Program-made: the position numbers and the translations under genes
The notes under the pieces: generated by a model
Told to the model about the DNA's origin: nothing
Seen by the model: only the letters and a program-made list of their open reading frames with translations
Database searches by the model: none
Part shown: positions 57,426 through 64,000 of the stretch, piece after piece
Numbering within the stretch: position 1 is the first letter of the stretch
Layout: every line of letters begins with the position of its first letter
From: Lactuca virosa
Lineage: Eukaryota; Streptophyta; Magnoliopsida; Asterales; Asteraceae
Assembly (NCBI GenBank): GCA_928212115.1
Contig: CAKMRJ010005634.1
Location: 121,922,324 to 121,986,323, forward strand
Length of the DNA stretch: 64,000 nucleotides
Direction: 5' to 3'

Positions 57426-60400
57426 ATGACTGGAAAGGATGATTCCCTTCAGTCAATCAGTACTTGTTTGGATGGAAAGAATTATCGTATTGGAGTTACG
57501 TTATGAAGAACTTCCTTCGTGGGAAGAATATGTAGGGCTATGTCACTGGGACTAAAGTCAAACCCTCAGTGCCTCAAACTGAGAATTATGATATGTTGCT
57601 TGATGCTTGGGAGACTGATAACTCCAAGGTTATTACTTGGATCAATAACTCTGTTACTCAGTCCATTGGTATGCAGTTGGCTAATTATGATACAGCAAAG
57701 GAAGTTTGGAATCACTTGGAGAGACTGTATACTCAGTCCAATTTCGCTAAACAATACCAATTGGAATATGATATTCGTTCCCTTCAACAGAATGACCAGA
57801 GCATTCAACATTTCTATGCTGCTATGTCTGATCTCTGGGATCAATTAGCTCTTACTAAATCTAAAGAGTTAAAAGATTTTGAGCCTTACATTGCTAGGAG
57901 GGAAGAACAACGCTTGGTTCAGTTCTTGATGGCCTTGCGTTCTGATTTTGAAGGTCTTCGTGGAAAAATTCTTCATCGCTCTCCTCTTCCTTCAGTTGAT
58001 TCAATTGTCCATGAGTTAATTGCAGAAGAGACTCGTATCAAGTTCCATGCAGATAAAGGGTTTAAAGCAACCTCTACTCCTACTCCTGCTCCTGCTGTGC
58101 TTGCTGTCTCCTCCAGTCAATCTCGACAAACTTCAGGAGTCGCTTATGATGAGTGTGCATTCTGCAAACAGAAGAATCATTAGAAAGCTCAGTGTCCATT
58201 GTTAGTCAAGAAGGGTAAATCTGGTCAACCTCAGTCAGGGCAACAAAATAGGTCTGGTCAACAGAAGTATCAGTCGCGTTCCTCTGGTACTCCTCCATGG
58301 ACCCCTCGTCCTCCACAGTTTGCTGCTGCTGCTGTTCCACCAGTTGACACAGAATCTGTTGGACATATGCCACCATCTGCATTAGATCCCAAGGTGTTTG
58401 AGAGCTTTAGACAGTATTTGGCTTCTAATCCCACTGCTATGTCTGCATCTATGTCTCATTCTGGTCCTTCTTCATCTGACACTTCAGGTATTCCCTCATC
58501 TTTGTGGATTTTAGATTCTGGTGCAACCCATCATATGACTCCTCATTTGTCATCATTTACTTCTTTGTCGTAAGTGTCATCTATTTCTGTTAAGTCTGCT
58601 AGTGATACATCTATGCTAGTTGAGGGTGTTGGGTCTGTCTCCCGTTTCTCATATAACTCTTCCTGATGTTTATTACATTCCCAAACTTACTTTGAACCTT
58701 GCCTCAGTCAGTCAGTTATGCAAGTCTGGTAACTGGGTGTTCTTTTCTGATTCTGTCTGTGTTATATAGGATCAACACACCCAGAAGGTGATTGGGATCG
58801 GCCGTAGGGTGGGGGAACTATATGTCTTGGAGGTCCTCAAAGTATCTGCTGTTGCTGCTTCCAGCATTGATTTATCTTCTTTTCGTTTGAGTCCTTTGCC
58901 GTCTGAGTTTTATCTTTGGCATTCTCGTTTGGGACATGTGTCTGTATCACGGTTGAATTTCTTAGCATCTAGTGGTCTTTTGGGTCATTTAAACTCTTGT
59001 AATATTTTAATATTGTAGTGGTTGCAAACTAGCAAAATTTTATGCTTTACCCTTCAATAAAAGTATGTCTTGTTCTACTGCTCCTTTTGATATTATTCAT
59101 TCTGATGTGTGGGGTCCTGCACCAGTATCCATAAAGGGTGGGTCAACCTATTATGTATCTTTTATAGATGATTATACTCGATATACATGGGTTTATCTTA
59201 TGAAACGCAGATCTGATTTCTTTGGTATTTACAACAATTTTAGAGCTCTTGTTAAACCTCAACATTCGGCTGTGATTAAGTGCTTCAGGTGTGACTTAGG
59301 GGGTGAATATACCTCTAATGATTTCACTCAGTTACTTGCTTCTGATGGTACCATACACCAGTCTTCGTGTACTGACACACCTCAGCAAAACGATGTGGCA
59401 GAACGAAAACATCGTCATATTGTTGAGACTGCCCGCTCATTGCTCCTGTCTGCGCAGGTCCCTAGTGCATTTTGGGGAGAAGCAGTCCTAACTGCTGTTT
59501 ATGTGATTAATCGTATCCCTACTTCATTGAATTCAGGAATATCTCCTTTTGAGAAGTTATATGGTCATCCACCAAAACTACTCTTCCTTACGAGTTTTTG
59601 GATGTACTTGTTTTGTTCTTCGTCCTCACGTTGAAAGGAACAAGCTGGGGCCGAAATCTGCTATTTGTGTATTTTTGGGGTATGGGATTGGTCAGAAAGG
59701 ATACTGTTGCTATGATCCTGTGAGTCAGAAGTTATATGTTTCTCGGCACGTTACTTTTTTGGAACATATTCCTTTCTACTCGATTCCTGCTACAGCCCAC
59801 AATGTAACAAAGTCTGATCTTCTGCGTATTGATCCTTTTAATGAAGATATAGAGGCTCAAGACTCATCTATGCCACATGATCCCTCAGTAGATGACACAC
59901 CCACTTCTTCAGAGGGTGCCTCGACTCCACCTGTTCCTGAGCCTGATCCTCCGATTATTGAAGTTGAGGATCCTCCTCCACCACCACCCCTCAGGAGATC
60001 TTCTCGTCCTGTCAAGTCCACCAAGCTACCAGATTTTTCTTACTCTACATATTCAGGACCGTTTGCTTCATTTATAGCAAGCATCCATCATCTGTCTGAA
60101 CCTGAATCATATAGAGAAGCTGTTTCAGATCCTCTTTGGCAGAATGCTATGGCTGAAGAACTCACTGCTCTTCATCAGACTCATACATGGGATTTGGTTT
60201 CTCTTCCTCCTGGGAAACATACGATAGGTTGGCGTTGGCTGTACAAGATAAAAACAAAAGCTGATGGCTCTGTTGAATGATATAAGGCTAGACTTGTAGC
60301 AAAAGGGTATTCCCAACAGTATGGTTTTGACTACGAGGAGACATTTGCCCCAGTTACAAAGATGACGACAGTTCGTACTATGATTGCAGTTGCATCCGTT

Positions 60401-61627
60401 CGACAGTGGAAGATCTTTCAAATGGATGTCAAGAATGCCTTTTTGAATAGTGACCTTCATGAAGAGGTTTATATTACCCCTCCTCCAGGAATTCAGCACC
60501 GACCGGGCGAGGTTTGTCGGCTTCGCAAAGCTTTGTATGGGCTCAAGCAAGCCCCTCGTGCTTGGTTTGAGAAATTCTCCACAGTGATTACCTCTCTTGG
60601 ATTTGTCCAGAGTAATCATTATTCTGCTCTATTTGTTAGATGCTCGAGTGCAGGACGGATTCTTCTGTCCTTATATGTGGATGACATGATTATTACAGGT
60701 GATGACCATGGTGGTATTGAGTCTTTGAAGCATGATCTAGCTCGTCGATTTGCTATGAAGGATTTGGGCTTGCTGCGTTATTTCTTGGGTATTGAGGTCG
60801 CTCAGTCTAAGAAAGGGTACCTTCTTTCCCAGACTAAATATATATCTGACTTGTTTACACGGGCGGGACTTTCTGACAATCGGAATGTTGATACCCCTCT
60901 TGAAACCAATGCTCGATACTCTCCTACTGATGGTGTTCCTTTGTCTGATCCGAATCTTTATCGTACTGTGGTGGGAAGTTTGGTTTATCTCACAGTCACT
61001 CGTCCAGATATTGCTCATGTTGTTCATATTGTCAGTAAGTTTGTTACTGCACCTACCTCTGTTCATTGGGGAGCTGTTCTTCGTATTCTGAGATATCTTC
61101 GTGGCACTCAGTTTCAGACTCTCTTGTTTCCCTCGACGTCTTCTCTTGAGTTACGTGCCTATAGTGATGCTGATTGGGATGGTGATCGTCATGATCGTAA
61201 GTCTACCACTGGATTTTGTGTATTTCTTGGAGAGTCTCTTATTTCATGGAAGAGCAAGAAACAGGATGTTGTCTCTAGATCTTCCACGGAGGCTGAATAT
61301 CGTGCTATGGCTGTAACTACATGCGAGATTATCTGGTTACGGTGGCTGCTTGCGGATATGGGAGTTTACATTTCTTCACCTACTCCCTTGAATTGTGATA
61401 ATAAAAGTGCGATACAAATTGCGAAGAATTCTGTTTTTCATGAGCGGACGAAGCACATTGGGATTGATTGTCATTTTACTCGTCATCATCTGCAGCTTGG
61501 GACCATTTCGCTTCCATTTGTTTCATCAACTTTGCAGCTTGTGGATATTTTTACGAAGGCTTTATCGGCTTCTCGGTTTCGGTTCTTATGTGACAAACTC
61601 TCAATGCTTATTGCTGCGGCATTGTGA
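57426..61627 (+). pseudogene. Copia gag-pol polyprotein, inactivated
   Basis: The start is ATG 57426 (MTGKDDSLQSISTCLDG). A one-base loss near 57490 shifts the frame; TAG at 57533 follows. Gag continues (LANYDTAKEVWNHLERLYTQ) to the CCHC knuckle CAFCKQKNH/KAQC, where Trp has become TAG (58181). Protease has LWILDSGATHHMTPHL. Integrase has WHSRLGHVSVSRL with CSGCKLAK, HSDVWGPAP, RCDLGGEY and TPQQNDVAERKHRHI, so D, D and E are kept. RT has YKARLVAKGYSQQYGFDYEE after a TGA (60278), FQMDVKNAFLNSDLHEEVYI and catalytic YVDDMIITG. RNase H has AYSDADWDGD and SSTEAEYRAMA. Other breaks are TAA 58571, a frameshift near 58640, TAG 58767 and a frameshift near 59610. The stop is at 61625-61627. Confidence 0.95.
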
Positions 61628-61640
61628 GTTTGAGGGGGGA
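61626..61640 (+). promoter_or_regulatory. Copia polypurine tract
   Basis: GAGTTTGAGGGGGGA just before the 3' LTR. Confidence 0.92.
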
Positions 61641-61807
61641 TGTTAGTCTATATTATTAGCCCGCTTGTTTATGGGCCCTTTTTGTCTTTAGCCCAATAGG
61701 ATTTCTGTCTAGCTAATATTTATATTCGCTTTATTCCTTGTAGTCTTTATGCTTTTCTCTGAGAACCCTTGTAATTTCTTTGATATAATCATATGACAAT
61801 GTTATCA
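61641..61807 (+). repeat. Copia 3' LTR
   Basis: 167 bp, matching 56970-57138 apart from TTTCTCTTTG shortened to TTTCTTTG and a few substitutions. Confidence 0.95.
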
Positions 61808-61875
61808 GAAATTACTTTATTTTATACTTAAAATTTGGTTATTTGAATTGTATTAAACTTAGTTTTTCATTTTGT

Positions 61876-62000
61876 TGTGCTTGAAAGTGCATTGATATTC
61901 TTGTTTCCATTTTGAAAGTGCTTTGCAATTATTGGTTCCATTTTGAAAGTGCATTCCAATTCTTGGTTGCATGTTGGTAGTACATTGCTAATCGTTGTTC
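61876..62000. repeat. Imperfect ~34-bp tandem repeat
   Basis: About four units of CCATTTTGAAAGTGCATTGC followed by AATTCTTGGTT variants. Confidence 0.75.
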
Positions 62001-62377
62001 CAAAACTCGTTTTATTACGAAAAAATCACAAAACCTGATCTAATTTGAAAAACAACCAAAAAACCAGCATCGGGACCTGGACTGGAACCGGCACCGGCCG
62101 TACGGTTCTCGATTCTTGTTAACTCTTAAATCAAGTTCGGGTTCTAAACCGGTTCGGTCCAAGATTATATACATACACTTACTTCCCTCAACATAACTAG
62201 GCATGTCTAGATCATATGTAAGGCAATCTTGGCCCTACTTCACCATTTTAAGTGATGTGGTAATTAGAAGTATATATCCTTTATACATTAATGCGTAGTT
62301 TTCCAAATGCTGCAAAATTTGGTTTTTTCTCAGGCATGATACATGGTTCCGGGTTTGCTTTTACTGGCAATATAAGG
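62001..62377. other. Spacer downstream of the patatin-like gene
   Basis: It contains CCGG-rich simple sequence (ACCGGCACCGGCC, AACCGGTTCGG) at 62086-62160 and then AT-rich DNA, probably the gene's 3' UTR and flank. No gene seen. Confidence 0.6.
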
Positions 62378-63820
62378 TCACGAAGGCGCTTCTCCATCGA
62401 AAGTTGTTTTTGCGAAACTGTCCAAGAAGGCAAAACAGTCAGTCATAACGTAATTAAACGCACCAAATAGTATGTAGTTGATTAAGATGCATACTCTTGG
62501 AGAGCCTCTCCATTAGTTTTTTCCCTGTAGGGGATAAACGTGCCGGTTTCCAAGTTCACCCTTGAAACTTTCTTTTTAAGTAAGCTTTCACCAACCTTAA
62601 CCAAATATTCCAAATTGTCCTTGGTAGCTCTATCAAGTGACAACAATGACCTTTCTAATCCATCCTCCTGTTTCATACAACTTTGTTGATATATCATAAC
62701 AAAATTAATCTTTATCAATAATTCTAACTAAAAATGTAAATACCCCTGAACGACTCACGCTTATATAAATTTGTAAGTGTACGTAGTTCCTTCGGAGCTA
62801 TTATATTTTTATGCCAATGTTTCAAAATTATAACATAAAGATTACACACAAACCTGGATGCGTAGGTAATTTTCTTCAATGTTGAGGGCTTTGAAGACAA
62901 CTGAAAGGTGGTTATCAACCATATCAGTGCTAGATTGAGTGGAAATATCAAGTAGGGGAGTGGAGCCATTGGCATTGAAAAACCATCCTAACAAGCCCCA
63001 TTTTGAAGCCTCTTTTGCGTTATATTTCCATTTCATTTTGCATTCACCAGTTCCAATAGATATAACCAAAAATCTACGATAATCTAGGGATTGGGATACA
63101 TGAAAATCGCTACTTTTGCGAATGAGTTGCTTACCAATTTCACCCATTGCAATAAGAGTCTGTTGTAGAATAAAAACTGAGTAAGAAGATGTCCATTTTG
63201 TAGTGAAATTGATTAAAAAATGTGTTAATCTGTAATTAATCATAAAAAACAATTAACATAGTTAAAGAAGATTTTAATATGATCTATGTCCTTCAACATT
63301 CTTAGATCTTGTGCTTTTGAAAGTTTCTTAAAAAATTATAAGGGTCAAATGGACCATTATGTTCCAAATTTATAATTGACGAGTATTCTAACCGGATTAT
63401 TTACTGCTACACCACCATCAACTAGGTTAAACTCATGCTTGTGTCCCTCATGAATCGTTTCAAAATGATATGGTGGAAGATAAGTAGGCGTTGCTGATGT
63501 TGCTATGCAAATATCCGACAACAAGGCATTCAAATATGACTTTTCCTTCATCTATCAACATGAAAAAAGATCGCATGGGAAATATTTGTATGAGTAATAT
63601 AACAATTACGTCTCACAAAGGAAAAAGATAATCAAAACGTACCTCATAGTTGGAAAAGATTGTTGGCTGGAGTGTCCGGATGTCAAAAGTAGGAATAACA
63701 ACATTAGTTAATGTATCTTCCAATCTAATGTTTTTAAACCTCTTCCTAATGGAGTTGTGGAGGTACTTCCCATCATATAGTGGCCCAGTTAAGCTCTTTA
63801 TAATTTTTGTTAACATATTG
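62378..63820 (-). CDS. Patatin-like phospholipase/acyl hydrolase, 3' part
   Basis: Patatin-like proteins hydrolyse acyl groups of phospho- and galactolipids with a Ser-Asp dyad. Exons read on the minus strand: 63643-63820 (KIIKSLTGPLYDGKYLH, TLTNVVIPTFDIRTLQPTIF), 63393-63551 (YLNALLSDICIATSATPTYL, then DGGVAVNNP with the catalytic Asp), 62854-63159 (TLIAMGEIGKQL, RFLVISIGTGECK, KWGLLGWF, STDMVDNHLSVVF), 62495-62667 (SLDRATKDNLEYLVKVGE, LLKKKVSRVNLETG) and 62378-62417. All four larger junctions have GT-AG sites and keep frame. The first exons with GGGxRG and GxSxG lie beyond 64000. The last exon reads FAKTTFDGEAPS; one extra A in the run at 62406-62410 appears to have replaced the usual FAKxLS...KRLR tail. 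Alternatively translation reads through the donor to TAA at 62482. It is the only apparent host gene and may still be active. Confidence 0.9.
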
Positions 63821-64000
63821 CTGTTTTTCAAGAAATCAAAACCATGTCATGACGTCAATATAACTCATTTCGTGTGTAAATGGGAAAATTTGGTGTTGTA
63901 AATTTCTTTGTAACAATTCTCTTCTAAAACGACGCTGTTCTCTTCTTAAAAAAGAAGACTATATTCTGTTTTAAAGTTGTAGAATTTGTCTTTGTAACAT
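63821..64000 (-). other. Intron of the patatin-like gene
   Basis: The acceptor GAAAAACAG ends at 63821. The rest is AT-rich without a coding frame and runs off the window. Confidence 0.75.

Larger units (their letters stand above)
56970..61807 (+). mobile_element. Ty1/copia LTR retrotransposon, full length
   Basis: LTRs at 56970-57138 (169 bp) and 61641-61807 (167 bp) start TGTTAGTCTATATT and end ATGTTATCA, differing by a two-base deletion and a few substitutions. TSD GAAAT at 56965-56969 and 61808-61812. PBS and PPT are present, and domain order is gag, protease, integrase, RT, RNase H, as in Ty1/copia. Several stops and frameshifts inactivate it. Confidence 0.96.

Overview
The window is plant nuclear DNA. 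It is AT-rich and almost wholly built of transposable elements, with one recognisable host gene at the right edge. The LTR ends (TGTCACACCCC / GGGGTGTGACA), the chromovirus-type Ty3/gypsy proteins and the patatin-like gene suggest an Asteraceae genome, and the LTRs resemble those I associate with lettuce (Lactuca). That last point is recognition from memory, not a database result.

Layout, left to right. Positions 1-2772 hold decayed retroelement pieces, (TA)n microsatellites and a small (TA)n-flanked element. Positions 2773-52457 are one very deep nest. Its outer shell is a gag-only LTR retrotransposon on the minus strand (element A). The right LTR of A was hit three times: by a Ty3 element with 3-kb LTRs (element C, 8060-19141), by a 758-bp LTR-like unit (19319-20076), and by a second Ty3 element (element B, 20531-50971). 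B was itself hit by a solo LTR (25421-28171) and a hAT transposon (28754-47034). The hAT contains a 16.8-kb CACTA element (29749-46594). The CACTA contains a solo LTR (D, 34424-36673) and a Mutator-like element (36859-38267). Each insertion has target-site duplications (TSDs) I could read: ATAAA, TAAGT, AGTTT, GGTAG, GTTTACTC, TCA, ATATG and TTCAGTTTA, with an imperfect one for A. The order of events is therefore fixed by the sequence.

From 52458 to 56353 come a long (TA)n tract, a possible copia LTR and an LTR-like block (E). A degenerate tandem repeat follows, interrupted by a complete but inactivated Ty1/copia element (56970-61807, TSD GAAAT). The last feature, on the minus strand, is the 3' part of a patatin-like acyl hydrolase gene. 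Five exons are visible; its 5' end lies beyond the window.

The element genes are mostly broken. A keeps gag but no pol. C keeps gag zinc knuckles and the integrase tail. B has a near-complete gag-pol with stops and an apparent 67-bp GT-AG intron between gag and protease. The CACTA has a split TNP2-type transposase and a PB1-like ORF on the minus strand, and a divergent ten-exon Ptta/En-Spm-type gene on the plus strand.

The most interesting unexplained signals are in the LTRs. Family-specific 6-3-6 dyads lie upstream of the TATA box. A covarying stem-loop follows a CTCAC motif near the LTR 3' end in six LTR families. Hairpin-bearing modules recur about every 150 bp.
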